DNA of 51,279 nt from the NCBI GenBank assembly GCA_036259475.1, contig DATABS010000111.1, positions 1-51,279 of the forward strand. The letters are read 5' to 3'. The translations under genes and the position numbers were made by a program. Shown in pieces: positions 42,004-50,307 of this stretch (positions are counted from its first letter, which is position 1; every line of letters starts with the position of its first letter). The notes under the pieces are model-generated. The model was not told the DNA's origin and ran no database searches. It worked only from the letters and a program-made list of their open reading frames with translations. This stretch comes from ZC4RG17 sp036259475. GTDB lineage: Bacteria > Actinomycetota > Acidimicrobiia > Spongiisociales > ZC4RG35.

Positions 42004-42444
42004 TCAGCCCAACAGGTCCTCTTTGAGGCGGGCGACGTGACCGGTCGCCTTGACGTTGCGATACTCGTGCTCGACATTCCCCTCGGGATCCAGCACGAAC
42101 GTCGACCGGATGATCCCCTCATACTCCTTGCCGTAGTTCTTCTTGGTGCCCCAGGCCCCCAGCTCCTCGGCGAGGGAGTGGTCCTCGTCGGAGAGGAGCG
42201 GGAAGGGCAGACCCTCCTTTTCCCGAAATCTGGCATTTCGCTCCGGGGCGTCGGGACTGATGCCCACGACCTCATAGCCGGCGTCCAGGAGATCGCCGTA
42301 GGAGTCCCGGAAGTCGCAGGCTTCAGTGGTGCAGCCCGTCGTCATCGCCTTGGGATAGAAGAACATGACGAGCCGCTTGCCGGCGTAGTCGTCGGCCGAA
42401 ACCGGGTTGCCGTCCTGATCGGGAAGATTGAACTCGACGCTCAT
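42004..42444 (-). CDS. bcp: thioredoxin-dependent thiol peroxidase (Bcp/PrxQ)
   Basis: A 146-aa peroxiredoxin reducing peroxides with thioredoxin. The peroxidatic cysteine is in MTTGCTTEACDFRD, with the resolving cysteine five residues later as in PrxQ-alpha. FFYPKAMTTGC replaces the more usual PKDxTPGC, so proline of the TPGC motif is changed to threonine. TACCGT lies 7 nt before the ATG (leaderless candidate). It is followed by mug. Confidence 0.94.
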   Translation of the reverse strand: MSVEFNLPDQDGNPVSADDYAGKRLVMFFYPKAMTTGCTTEACDFRDSYGDLLDAGYEVVGISPDAPERNARFREKEGLPFPLLSDEDHSLAEELGAWGTKKNYGKEYEGIIRSTFVLDPEGNVEHEYRNVKATGHVARLKEDLLG

Positions 42445-42451
42445 GGCGCTG

Positions 42452-42457
42452 ACGGTA
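42452..42457 (-). promoter_or_regulatory. bcp -10-like hexamer (leaderless)
   Basis: TACCGT on the minus strand with 7 nt to the ATG at 42444; the same hexamer and spacing as pheA. Confidence 0.45.
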
Positions 42458-42496
42458 CCAATCCGAGAGGCCCATGCGAGACGTGCCCAATCGTCC

Positions 42497-43429
42497 TCAC
42501 ACGGTCGCTTCTGCGCTCTTCAGGAAAGACGACGTGCCCGCCACCAGGCCGGCACCCGCCGGCAGCCAGTAGTGGACGATGCGGAAAACGACGACTGGAG
42601 CCACTGCGGCGGCCGCTCCGACCCCGAAGAAGGCGAGGGACCCGAGAAGCCCTGCTTCGGCGAAACCCAACCCTCCCGGGGTTCCCGGGATGCCGGCGGC
42701 CAACTGCGACACGCCGAAGACGGTGACTATTTCGACCAGCCCCAGATCGAGACCGAAGGCAGCGAGCACCAGGGCGAGGGCCATCACCTCGGCGGCGATC
42801 CGTCCCCACAGATAGAGGTGCGAGAGCCGGTCGGTGGGGAGGTCGACCATCGCCGAGCCGATCCGTTGCCGCGCCCAGTGGGGCAGCCACCGCCGTAGTG
42901 CGCCCAGCCGGGACGCCACGACGATCACTGCCAGTCCGGCGACGACGGCCACCCCGGCGAAGATCCGCATCCCATCCACCAGCTCGGTGCGGGCCTCTCC
43001 CAATGAGTGAACGAAGGCACCGACTCCCGTGGCGAATGTCAATCCGCCGTAGTTGAGAGCGGTCGCCCGAACAGCCGCCCCGCCGGTTCCCGACGCCTTG
43101 TGACGCACCGTCCACGCCATCGCCACCGGAGTCACCGCCCCGCCCGCCGGGAGGAGGCGGGCGACGCTGCCGCCCACGAGGGCGGCCCGGAAGCTCTCGG
43201 CCGGGGAGATGACGCCGCCTGCCGTGGCCACGCCTTGCCGGAAGAGCTCGCCGAACAGCCACACGGCGACCGCCTGGGCGGCCACTGCGGCGACGAGCAC
43301 GAACGCCGCCCGCCAACCGAGATCAGCCCAGCCGGCGTCGTCGTAGAAGAGGGCGAAGGCGACGGCATAGATGACGAATGTCACCGCAGCCATGACGAGT
43401 ATCCAGCGCTTCCTGGCGACCTGGCTCAT
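42497..43429 (-). CDS. YbhN/lysylphosphatidylglycerol synthase-type membrane protein
   Basis: A 310-aa integral membrane protein with about eight hydrophobic helices. Family features are LLPAGGAVTPVAMAWTV and the C-terminal FGVSQLAAGIPGTPGGLGFAEAGLLGSL, which matches the PGGLG-E motif of the LPG synthase membrane domain/UPF0104. It has no aminoacyl-transferase domain, so a flippase-like role is more likely than lipid lysylation. The ATG at 43429 overlaps the plsY stop. Confidence 0.87.
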   Translation of the reverse strand: MSQVARKRWILVMAAVTFVIYAVAFALFYDDAGWADLGWRAAFVLVAAVAAQAVAVWLFGELFRQGVATAGGVISPAESFRAALVGGSVARLLPAGGAVTPVAMAWTVRHKASGTGGAAVRATALNYGGLTFATGVGAFVHSLGEARTELVDGMRIFAGVAVVAGLAVIVVASRLGALRRWLPHWARQRIGSAMVDLPTDRLSHLYLWGRIAAEVMALALVLAAFGLDLGLVEIVTVFGVSQLAAGIPGTPGGLGFAEAGLLGSLAFFGVGAAAAVAPVVVFRIVHYWLPAGAGLVAGTSSFLKSAEATV

Positions 43430-44082
43430 GACACGGCCCGCGACTGGGGTGACCGGTCGTCGTAGTTCGAGCCCGGGCGATCCGTGTCCCACACCGCTCG
43501 GTACATGCGGGCTGTCAACGCGGCCGGAGCTCCGATGTTGCCCTGCATCCGGCGCCCGATGACGACCGCCGAGAGGACGACGGTTGCAGCCACGACCGCG
43601 CCGGTCTGCCCGGTGAAAGCCGCCGCTGGGACCAACAGGCCCCAGCCGATGAACCCGGCGATCCCGCCGCCGATCCACCATCCCGCCACCGCCCATAGAC
43701 CCGTCCAGATCAGCAGCGACGGCGCCAACCCTGTGAGGACACCCACCGCAGTCGCCAGTCCCCGGCCCGACCGGGACCGCAGGTAGACCGACCAATTGTG
43801 ACCGATCACGGCGGCGATGCCGCTCGCCGCCACCACCCCGTCGGCCAGGCCGAAGCGACGGGCGACGAGCACCGGGGCGAGGCCCTTGAGACCGTCGAGG
43901 ATGGCAGCCGCCGCCCCGTAGCGAAGTCCCACCGTGCGGGTCAGGTTGCCGGCACCCACATTGCGGCTGCCGACCGACCGCAGGTCGACGCCGGCCGCCC
44001 CACCGAGCAGGAGGGCGAACGGCACCGCTCCAAGCAGATAGCTCAATGAGACGGCGGCGAAGGCGGAGAACGGATCCGGCAT
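43426..44082 (-). CDS. plsY: acyl-phosphate glycerol-3-phosphate acyltransferase
   Basis: A 218-aa inner-membrane enzyme that makes lysophosphatidic acid from acyl phosphate. The PlsY loops are visible: GSRNVGAGNLTRTVG (motif 1), AVIGHNWSVYLRSRSGRGLAT (motif 2) and the C-terminal GRRMQGNIGAPAAL region. Five or more hydrophobic helices are evident. A hydrophilic tail of about 20 residues (DRPGSNYDDRSPQSRAVS) is longer than usual. It follows metX by 75 nt. Confidence 0.87.
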   Translation of the reverse strand: MPDPFSAFAAVSLSYLLGAVPFALLLGGAAGVDLRSVGSRNVGAGNLTRTVGLRYGAAAAILDGLKGLAPVLVARRFGLADGVVAASGIAAVIGHNWSVYLRSRSGRGLATAVGVLTGLAPSLLIWTGLWAVAGWWIGGGIAGFIGWGLLVPAAAFTGQTGAVVAATVVLSAVVIGRRMQGNIGAPAALTARMYRAVWDTDRPGSNYDDRSPQSRAVS

Positions 44083-44157
44083 GATGGGAAGAATGGCAGG
44101 AGCTATTGCATCCTGTCTATCGGTTATCTCCCTGACATTCGCCCCGGGCCGACCGAC

Positions 44158-45303
44158 TCATCCCAGGATCTCTCGGAGCAATGCCTGATAGAGCCAGGGC
44201 TCGATGAGGAAGGAGTCGTGGCCCTTGTCGGAGTGGACGGTGAACCAACGAACGCGGACCCCGGCGCGATCGAGGGCCGTGGCCATCCTCTGCTGATCCT
44301 CCGGGTAGTAGCAGACGTCGCTATCGATGGTGAAGATCAGCCAATCCTGGTCCCGGCACCGCTCCAGCAACTCTTCGGTCGGAGCCCCGACCTCGGCTTC
44401 GAGGTCGAACCGTTGCCACACCTCCATCACCCGGAGATACGTGTTGGCGTCGAACCGCTGGACGAACTTCTGGCCCTGGTGGAGCATGTAGGACTCGAGC
44501 GGGTGACCGACCTCGTACCCACCAAGGTCGTGATGCTGGACCACCTCGGAGCGCGCTCGGCGGCGCATCGCATCGAGAGAGACGAACGTCTTGTGGCCGA
44601 TCATCCGGGCGTGGGCGAGACCCACTTCGGGGCCCGGCCCGCCGTAGTAGTCGCCGCCCTTGAACTCGGGATCAGACACGATGGCGAACATCTGCTCGAA
44701 GTTGTGGATGATCTGAAGGGAGCTCGTGGTCAGGCTGGCGGCGATGGGAACCACCTTGGAGACCCGGTCGGGGTAACGGGTGGCGACGATGACGCACATC
44801 ATCCCGCCCACCGAACCGCCGATCACGGAGTGGAGCTTCTCCACCCCGATCTCCGAGAGGAACTGCATTTGTGCGTCGACGAGGTCTGTCAGAGTGAGCT
44901 CGGGAAAGCGAGACCCGTAGTGATCTCCCGTCGTGGGGTCGATCGACGAGGGACCGGTCGAGCCGTAGCAACCCCCTAGGTAGTTGACGCAGATGACGGC
45001 GAACCGGTCGGTGTCGACCGCCCGTCCCGAGCCGATGAAGCCGTCCCACCAGCCGAGCTGGCACTCGTCGGTCCAGTCCACGCTGAGGTCGGGGACGGCC
45101 TCGTTCCAGCCGGCGGCGTGCTGGCTCCCGGTCAGGGCGTGGAAGATCAGGATGACGTTGTCGGCGTCGGTGCTGACCTCGCCGTACTGCTCATAGGCGA
45201 GGGTCACTTCGGGGAGCGTGCCGCCGTGCTGGAGATGGAACGGGCCCTGCAGCGTATGAAAGCGGGTCTCGACTTTTCCGACGCCCTCTGTTGTGTAGCT
45301 CAT
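44158..45303 (-). CDS. metX: homoserine O-acetyltransferase
   Basis: An alpha/beta-hydrolase-fold acyltransferase of 381 aa that activates homoserine for methionine synthesis. The nucleophile is in VIGGSVGGMM, the Asp in TIDSDVCYYPEDQQ and the His in HSDKGHDSFLIEP; NYLGGCYGSTGPSS and FHALTGSQHAAG are further family motifs. The ATG at 45303 (SYTTEGVGK) has no obvious ribosome-binding site; TAGCCT is 13 nt upstream. It follows metY and an alpha/beta hydrolase with a 78-nt gap. Confidence 0.93.
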   Translation of the reverse strand: MSYTTEGVGKVETRFHTLQGPFHLQHGGTLPEVTLAYEQYGEVSTDADNVILIFHALTGSQHAAGWNEAVPDLSVDWTDECQLGWWDGFIGSGRAVDTDRFAVICVNYLGGCYGSTGPSSIDPTTGDHYGSRFPELTLTDLVDAQMQFLSEIGVEKLHSVIGGSVGGMMCVIVATRYPDRVSKVVPIAASLTTSSLQIIHNFEQMFAIVSDPEFKGGDYYGGPGPEVGLAHARMIGHKTFVSLDAMRRRARSEVVQHHDLGGYEVGHPLESYMLHQGQKFVQRFDANTYLRVMEVWQRFDLEAEVGAPTEELLERCRDQDWLIFTIDSDVCYYPEDQQRMATALDRAGVRVRWFTVHSDKGHDSFLIEPWLYQALLREILG

Positions 45304-45381
45304 ATGGTGAACGAACAGGCTACCGGGCGACCGCCTTCCCGTCACCGAGGGAAAATTCGTGTCCTGGTTGCAACCGAGGTG

Positions 45382-46143
45382 TCACAGTCGGCCTTCTGCG
45401 AGGAACCGAGCCAACACCCGGTTGAACTCCCGGGGCTGTTGAAGCATCGGCTCGTGACCGGCCCCGGGAAGGGTGACCAGACGGGCGCCGGGAATGGCTT
45501 CGGCGAGCTGCTGCGGTCCCCCCTTCGGGATCATCCGATCCTGATCGCCGGCCACGACCCATACGGGCACTGCCACGTGCTCCAGCTCGGAGGCCTCGTA
45601 GGAGGCGCAGGCGGTGAGATCGGCGGCCAGCACGCCAGGGCGGGAGCGCTCGACCAGCCGGGATATGCCACCTTGATGCCAGGTACCCGGATACGGATGA
45701 CCGCCCCGGTTGGCGGCCGGGACAGACCAGCCGGCTATGTACGCCGCCGCCAGCGGGCGATCGTCGCGGGCCGCGGCGAGCAGGGTGGGATGCACCGGGA
45801 TCCTGGGACCCGCCCCCACCAGCATCATCCGTTCGACGCAGGCGGGATCCCCACTCGCCGTTTCGAGTGCGATGAGGGCTCCCATGGAGTGCCCGACAAC
45901 GGCTGCTCGGCCCAGCTCGGCGAGGAATCCGCCCAGCCACTCGGCCGCCTCGGCAATCGAGTCCGGAGACGGCCCGTCGCTGGCTCCGTGACCCGGGAGG
46001 TCAGGGGCGCGTATCTTCCACCCGCGATGGGCGAGCCAGCGCGTCTGGAATCTCCAGACGGTGTGATCGGCGCCCGCGCCGTGGAGGAATACGACGACGT
46101 CCTCTCCGTCTTTCCTCCCGCCGGTGTGGACGTTGAGGGTCAC
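45382..46143 (-). CDS. alpha/beta hydrolase
   Basis: A 253-aa alpha/beta hydrolase. The oxyanion segment VVVFLHGAGADHTVW, nucleophile elbow VVGHSMGALIALE, Asp in VVAGDQDRMIP and His in LPGAGHEPML form a full triad. The GTG at 46143 overlaps the metY stop (GTGA), so it is co-transcribed between metY and metX. It is distinct from metX and its substrate is unknown; an ester or thioester formed in the pathway is one possibility. Confidence 0.88.
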   Translation of the reverse strand: MTLNVHTGGRKDGEDVVVFLHGAGADHTVWRFQTRWLAHRGWKIRAPDLPGHGASDGPSPDSIAEAAEWLGGFLAELGRAAVVGHSMGALIALETASGDPACVERMMLVGAGPRIPVHPTLLAAARDDRPLAAAYIAGWSVPAANRGGHPYPGTWHQGGISRLVERSRPGVLAADLTACASYEASELEHVAVPVWVVAGDQDRMIPKGGPQQLAEAIPGARLVTLPGAGHEPMLQQPREFNRVLARFLAEGRL

Positions 46144-47432
46144 CGGGTGGCGACTCGCAGGGCGCGTTCCAGGTCGGAGATGAGGTCATCGGAGTCCTCG
46201 AGACCCACGGACATGCGCACCAGACCCTCGTCGATTCCCGCCTGGGCGAGGCCTTGGGAATCGAGTTGAGCGTGGGTGGTGGAAGCGGGGTGGATGACCA
46301 GAGAGCGGCTGTCGCCGACGTTGGCCAGGTGGGCGAAGATCCTCACGGACTCGATGAACCGGCGGCCTGCCTCCCGTCCTCCTTCCAGGACGAAGGCCAA
46401 AATCCCTCCCGAGCCGCCCGGCAGCAACTTGACGGCCAGGTCGTGGTCGGAGTGAGTCTCCAAGCCAGGGTACGAGACGGACCTCACTCCGTCTGCTGAC
46501 TCGAGATAGGACGCGATGCGTTCGGCGTTGGCGGTGTGGCGCTCCATCCTCACCGCCAGCGTCTCCAGCCCCTCGAGCAGCCGGTAAGCCACCTCCGGCG
46601 CCATACAGGCTCCGAAGTCACGAATCCCCTCCGCTCGGGCAAGAGCGGCGAAGGCCGACCTCCCGAAGTGGTCGGTGAAGACCACCCCCCGATACGGCGG
46701 ATACGGTTCCGTCAGCATGGGGAAGCGCCCCGAGCTCTCCCAGTCGAAGGTCCCGGCGTCCACGACCACCCCTCCGATCACCGAGCCGTGGCCGGAGATG
46801 TATTTCGTCGCCGAGTGGAAGACGATGTCCGCACCCCACTGGGCGGGACGGCATAGATACGGGGTGGCAAAGGTGTTGTCGACGACCAGCGGGACGCCGG
46901 CGTCGTGAGCGATCGACGCCATGGCGGGCAGATCGGCGACAGCCATGGCGGGGTTCCCGATCGTCTCGGTGAGGAGGAAGCGGGTCTCGGCGGTGATGGC
47001 GGCCGCGAGCGCGTCCAGATCATCCACGTCGACGAAAGTGGTCGTGACGCCGAATCGGGGAAGGGTGTTGAGCAAGAAGTTGACGGTGCCCCCGTACAGG
47101 GCCGAAGTGGCGACGATGTGGGATCCGGCGGCGGTGAGAGTCGTGGCGATCAGGGCCAGGGCGGCCTGACCCGACGCCGCGGCCACGCCCGCCACCCCGT
47201 CCTCGAGGGCGGCGATCCGCTCTTCGAAGGCGGCCACGGTGGGATTGGAGATTCGGCTGTAGATGTGGCCGGGAATCTCGAGGTTGAACAGCGAGGCCGC
47301 CTCGTCGGTGTCCTCGAAGATGAACGACGACGAGAGATAGATGGGGACGTTGGAGGCGCCCGTACGGGGATCCCGCTCGACGCCGGCTTGCACGGCCAGG
47401 GTCTCGAAACCGAGGCGATCCGGTTCGACCAT
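46140..47432 (-). CDS. metY: O-acetylhomoserine sulfhydrylase (aminocarboxypropyltransferase)
   Basis: A 430-aa PLP enzyme of the Cys/Met metabolism family that forms homocysteine from O-acetylhomoserine and sulfide. Motifs: YSRISNPTVAAFEERIAALE, ASGQAALAL, SALYGGTVNF, VVDNTFATP, the PLP lysine in HSATKYISGHG, and HPASTTHAQL. The ATG at 47432 begins the family sequence. The upstream region has TAGCCT as a -10 candidate with an overlapping McbR-like box. It is divergent from the P5C dehydrogenase gene. Confidence 0.93.
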   Translation of the reverse strand: MVEPDRLGFETLAVQAGVERDPRTGASNVPIYLSSSFIFEDTDEAASLFNLEIPGHIYSRISNPTVAAFEERIAALEDGVAGVAAASGQAALALIATTLTAAGSHIVATSALYGGTVNFLLNTLPRFGVTTTFVDVDDLDALAAAITAETRFLLTETIGNPAMAVADLPAMASIAHDAGVPLVVDNTFATPYLCRPAQWGADIVFHSATKYISGHGSVIGGVVVDAGTFDWESSGRFPMLTEPYPPYRGVVFTDHFGRSAFAALARAEGIRDFGACMAPEVAYRLLEGLETLAVRMERHTANAERIASYLESADGVRSVSYPGLETHSDHDLAVKLLPGGSGGILAFVLEGGREAGRRFIESVRIFAHLANVGDSRSLVIHPASTTHAQLDSQGLAQAGIDEGLVRMSVGLEDSDDLISDLERALRVATR

Positions 47433-47442
47433 GATGGAGGGA

Positions 47443-47475
47443 AGGCTAGACCCCCGTGTCTGGGGACGGTCCCCA
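47443..47475 (-). promoter_or_regulatory. metY promoter with McbR-like box and inverted repeat
   Basis: TAGCCT (47443-47448, minus) is the -10 candidate, 10 nt before the metY ATG. On the plus strand TAGAC-N6-GTCTG (47447-47462) matches 9 of 10 positions of the McbR consensus TAGAC-N6-GTCTA known from Corynebacterium sulfur genes. TGGGGAC-G-GTCCCCA (47461-47475) is a perfect 7-bp inverted repeat at the expected -35. Either could be a repressor site. Confidence 0.5.
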
Positions 47476-47605
47476 TCGAAGATCCGCGGACGGCCCAACG
47501 AGTCCCGCAGCCGACCCTCTTCGTCCAGAGGTGGCCGGCAGATCCGCCGACGCCGGTTGGGTTACTGTGGTGGAGGAGCAATCAGACGTTAGGGAGGAGC
47601 GGCAG

Positions 47606-49162
47606 ATGACCTTCAAGATCACCTACGCCACCATGTCAGCCGACAACGAAGAGCTCCAGTCCGCCTACGACGACGCCGTCGAGCGGGTCCAGTCGAGATT
47701 GGGACAGGAACATCCCCTGTTCGTCAACGGCGAGGAGCGAAAGACGGGCGATTGGTACGAGGAGCGCTCTCCCATCGACCGCGACATCGTCGTGGGGCGC
47801 TATTCGCAGGCCCGGACGAGCGATGTAGACGACGCGGTCCGGGCGGCGACGGCGTTCGAATCCGAGTGGGGTGCGACGCCCTGGCAGGAACGGCGCGATC
47901 TCATGCTGGCGGCGGCTGACAGGATGGAACAGCAGATGTTCGACCTGTCGGCGCTCATGGCCTACGAGGTCGGCAAGAGCCGGCTCGAAGCGCTGGGCGA
48001 CGTCGCCGAAACCGTCGAGTTCTACCGGTACTACTCCCGTCAGATAACCGAGCACGACGGGTTCGAGACTCCGCTCTCGTCGCTCTCCGATAACGAGCAG
48101 AACGTCTCGGTGCTCCGGCCGTACGGAACCTGGGCGGTGATCTCACCGTTCAATTTCCCCCTCGCCCTGGCGGCGGGGCCTTCGATCGGGGCGCTGCTCA
48201 CCGGAAACACGGTGGTGCTCAAACCGTCCAACCAGGGCGCCCTGATGGCACTCGAGTTCTACCGTCTGATGCGTGAGGCGGGCCTTCCGGCCGGGGCTTT
48301 CCATGTCGTGACCGGCGGAGACGACGTCGGGGACACGCTGGCTCACCACGACCTGATCGACGGACTCACCTTCACCGGTTCCTACGACGTCGGCATGTAC
48401 CTCTACCGGACGGTGCGTGAGAACCGACCCAAGCCAGTCGTGGCGGAGATGGGCGGCAAGAACCCGGCGATCGTGACGGCTTCGGCGGATCTCGACGAGG
48501 CCGCCGAGGGGATCCTGAGGGGAGCGTTCGGCTTTTCGGGCCAGAAGTGCTCGGCGACGTCACGGGTCTACGTCGACCGCCGCGTGTACGACGAGTTCGT
48601 GGACAAGCTCACCGAACGGGCGAAGGAGTTGAAGCTCGGCAACCCCCTCGATCGGGAGGCCTTCAGCGGACCGGTCATCGACGAAGCGGCCGTCAAGCGA
48701 TTCGAAGACGCAGTGGCCGACGTCGAGGCCAAGGGCGGCAAAGTGTTGGTGGGAGGCAACCGAATCGTCGACGGGGACTTCGCTCGCGGCACCTATGTGG
48801 CTCCCACCATCGTCGTCGCCCCCGACGAGTCGTACGTCTGGTCCCAGGAGCTGTTCGTTCCCTTCGTCACGGTCGGCCCGGTCGACTCGCTCGACGAGGC
48901 GATCGAGAAGTCCAACAACACGCCTTTCGGACTCACCGCCGGGCTTTTCGCCCGCGCCGAGGAGGAGGTAGAGGAGTTCTTCAACCGGATCGAGGCCGGC
49001 ACGACCTACGTCAACCGCCAGGCCGGAGCCACCACCGGGGCATGGCCCGATATCCAGAGCTTCGGAGGCTGGAAGGGATCCGGGACGTCGGGTGCGGGCG
49101 GGGGCGGCCCGTGGTACCTGCGCAGCTATCTCCGCGAGCAATCCCGCACCCGCATCCACTGA
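47606..49162 (+). CDS. pruA: L-glutamate gamma-semialdehyde (P5C) dehydrogenase
   Basis: A 518-aa aldehyde dehydrogenase oxidising P5C/glutamate semialdehyde to glutamate, the second step of proline catabolism. Motifs: PYGTWAVISPFNFPLALAAG, GNTVVLKPSNQG, FTGSYDVGM, catalytic Glu in AEMGGKNPAIV, catalytic Cys in GFSGQKCSATSRVY, and YVNRQAGATTGAWPDIQSFGGWKGSG, which is typical of P5C dehydrogenases. AGGGAGGAG precedes the ATG at 47606. TACTGT at 47563-47568 is a -10 candidate. The gene is remote from the proline dehydrogenase at 26.5 kb. Confidence 0.93.
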   Translation: MTFKITYATMSADNEELQSAYDDAVERVQSRLGQEHPLFVNGEERKTGDWYEERSPIDRDIVVGRYSQARTSDVDDAVRAATAFESEWGATPWQERRDLMLAAADRMEQQMFDLSALMAYEVGKSRLEALGDVAETVEFYRYYSRQITEHDGFETPLSSLSDNEQNVSVLRPYGTWAVISPFNFPLALAAGPSIGALLTGNTVVLKPSNQGALMALEFYRLMREAGLPAGAFHVVTGGDDVGDTLAHHDLIDGLTFTGSYDVGMYLYRTVRENRPKPVVAEMGGKNPAIVTASADLDEAAEGILRGAFGFSGQKCSATSRVYVDRRVYDEFVDKLTERAKELKLGNPLDREAFSGPVIDEAAVKRFEDAVADVEAKGGKVLVGGNRIVDGDFARGTYVAPTIVVAPDESYVWSQELFVPFVTVGPVDSLDEAIEKSNNTPFGLTAGLFARAEEEVEEFFNRIEAGTTYVNRQAGATTGAWPDIQSFGGWKGSGTSGAGGGGPWYLRSYLREQSRTRIH

Positions 49163-49172
49163 GACCTCGGGT

Positions 49173-50180
49173 TCAGGGCTTGGCCTGCTGGGCGTGGATC
49201 CGCGCCAGCTTGTCGATCTGCTCCAGCGCGGTCGCCAGATGCCCCTGGGCGGCGAAGGCCTGGGCGGCGCCCTGGCCCCCGTCGCCGTCCTGCATCAGAT
49301 GCGCCGCCTTGCGGGCATGAACCGCCGCCTGCTCGGCCGACTCCGCCGCCCGCAGATAGGCCGACGCCGCATCCGCCAGCAACGGGGGAACCGAGGACCG
49401 GGCCGCCGGCTCGGGGGGAGGAGCCTCGGAAACGATCTGCGTGGGGCCTTCGGCGATGATGTCCTTGGCCTCGGCCACTGTGAACCGGCCCTGGGTGACT
49501 TCCCGACCCACCACGACGCCGGCCACGGTCCTTCCGTGGATCGACAGAGAGAGCAGACGCTGGAGGTCCTCCAGGTCGCGCACACCCCCGGCCGCCACCA
49601 CCGGCTCCTCGACAGTGGCAAGGGCCTCGGCGAGGATCTGGACGTTGGTCGACTCGGTGAGGATGTCGCGGCCGACTTCGCTGACGAGGAAGGCGGCGGC
49701 GCCGGCGGCCGACATCTCGATCAGCACCTCCTCCAGGTACCTCCCCGAGTTCTTCGTCCAGCCGCGGGTGGCGATCTCCTCGTCGGACCGCACATCGAGC
49801 GACACCGCCACCTTTCCGGGGAACTCGCGGCACAGGTCCCACACCATGTTCTGATCCTCGATGGCGGCCGTCCCCATGACGATGCGCCAGGCGCCCCGCT
49901 CGATCAGGCGGCCGGCCTCGACATGGGAGCGGATGCCTCCGGCGATCTGCACGTCACCATTCGACTCCTCGAGGATCCGGTCCATCAGATACCGGTTCTT
50001 GAAATCCCCGAAGGCGGCGGCGTCGAGGTCGACCACGTGGACATGGTCGACGCCCTGCTGGAACCAGTTGTTGATGCGGCCCAGCGGATCGTTATGCAGG
50101 GCGATGGCGTCGTGGACGTCTCCGCGGGGCAGACGCACCGCTCGGCCGTCGAGGATGTTGACCCTGGCGTAGAGATCCAT
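49173..50180 (-). CDS. divergent HisA/PriA-like barrel protein with C-terminal helical extension
   Basis: A 335-aa protein whose first 243 or so residues align with HisA/PriA (ILDGRAVRLPRGD, VHVVDLDAAAFGD, QIAGGIRSHVEAG, MGTAAIED, SLDVRSDEE, AAGGVRDLEDL, VVGREVTQGRF). The general-base Asp of HisA (PAxD) is Asn8 here (ARVN), and the TDIxxDGT motif is SEVGRDIL. The last 92 residues are an Ala/Gln-rich helical tail absent from HisA. No histidine genes are nearby. TACGGT lies 6 nt before the ATG. It may be a histidine enzyme with altered chemistry or a repurposed paralogue. Confidence 0.8.
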   Translation of the reverse strand: MDLYARVNILDGRAVRLPRGDVHDAIALHNDPLGRINNWFQQGVDHVHVVDLDAAAFGDFKNRYLMDRILEESNGDVQIAGGIRSHVEAGRLIERGAWRIVMGTAAIEDQNMVWDLCREFPGKVAVSLDVRSDEEIATRGWTKNSGRYLEEVLIEMSAAGAAAFLVSEVGRDILTESTNVQILAEALATVEEPVVAAGGVRDLEDLQRLLSLSIHGRTVAGVVVGREVTQGRFTVAEAKDIIAEGPTQIVSEAPPPEPAARSSVPPLLADAASAYLRAAESAEQAAVHARKAAHLMQDGDGGQGAAQAFAAQGHLATALEQIDKLARIHAQQAKP

Positions 50181-50186
50181 CCCGAT

Positions 50187-50192
50187 ACCGTA
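50187..50192 (-). promoter_or_regulatory. -10-like hexamer of the HisA-like gene (leaderless)
   Basis: TACGGT on the minus strand with 6 nt to the ATG at 50180; no Shine-Dalgarno. Confidence 0.5.
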
Positions 50193-50274
50193 TCCGAATA
50201 TGAGGCAGCGTGAGCCGGGATGTAACCAATTGCCCCCACCGATAGTCCAACCCAACTAGTCCCGAACCGCGTCC

Positions 50275-50280
50275 TACCGT
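50275..50280 (+). promoter_or_regulatory. desaturase -10-like hexamer
   Basis: TACCGT, 27 nt before the ATG at 50308, leaving a leader with a CTGAGG ribosome-binding site. Confidence 0.35.
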
Positions 50281-50307
50281 TGGTTCACCGCACCCTGAGG
50301 TATTCCC

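Noticed and set aside
47433..47605. SAM riboswitch upstream of metY
   Set aside because: I looked for the conserved cores of SAM-I, SAM-II and SAM-IV here and upstream of metX (45304-45381) and saw none; the metY leader also looks too short.
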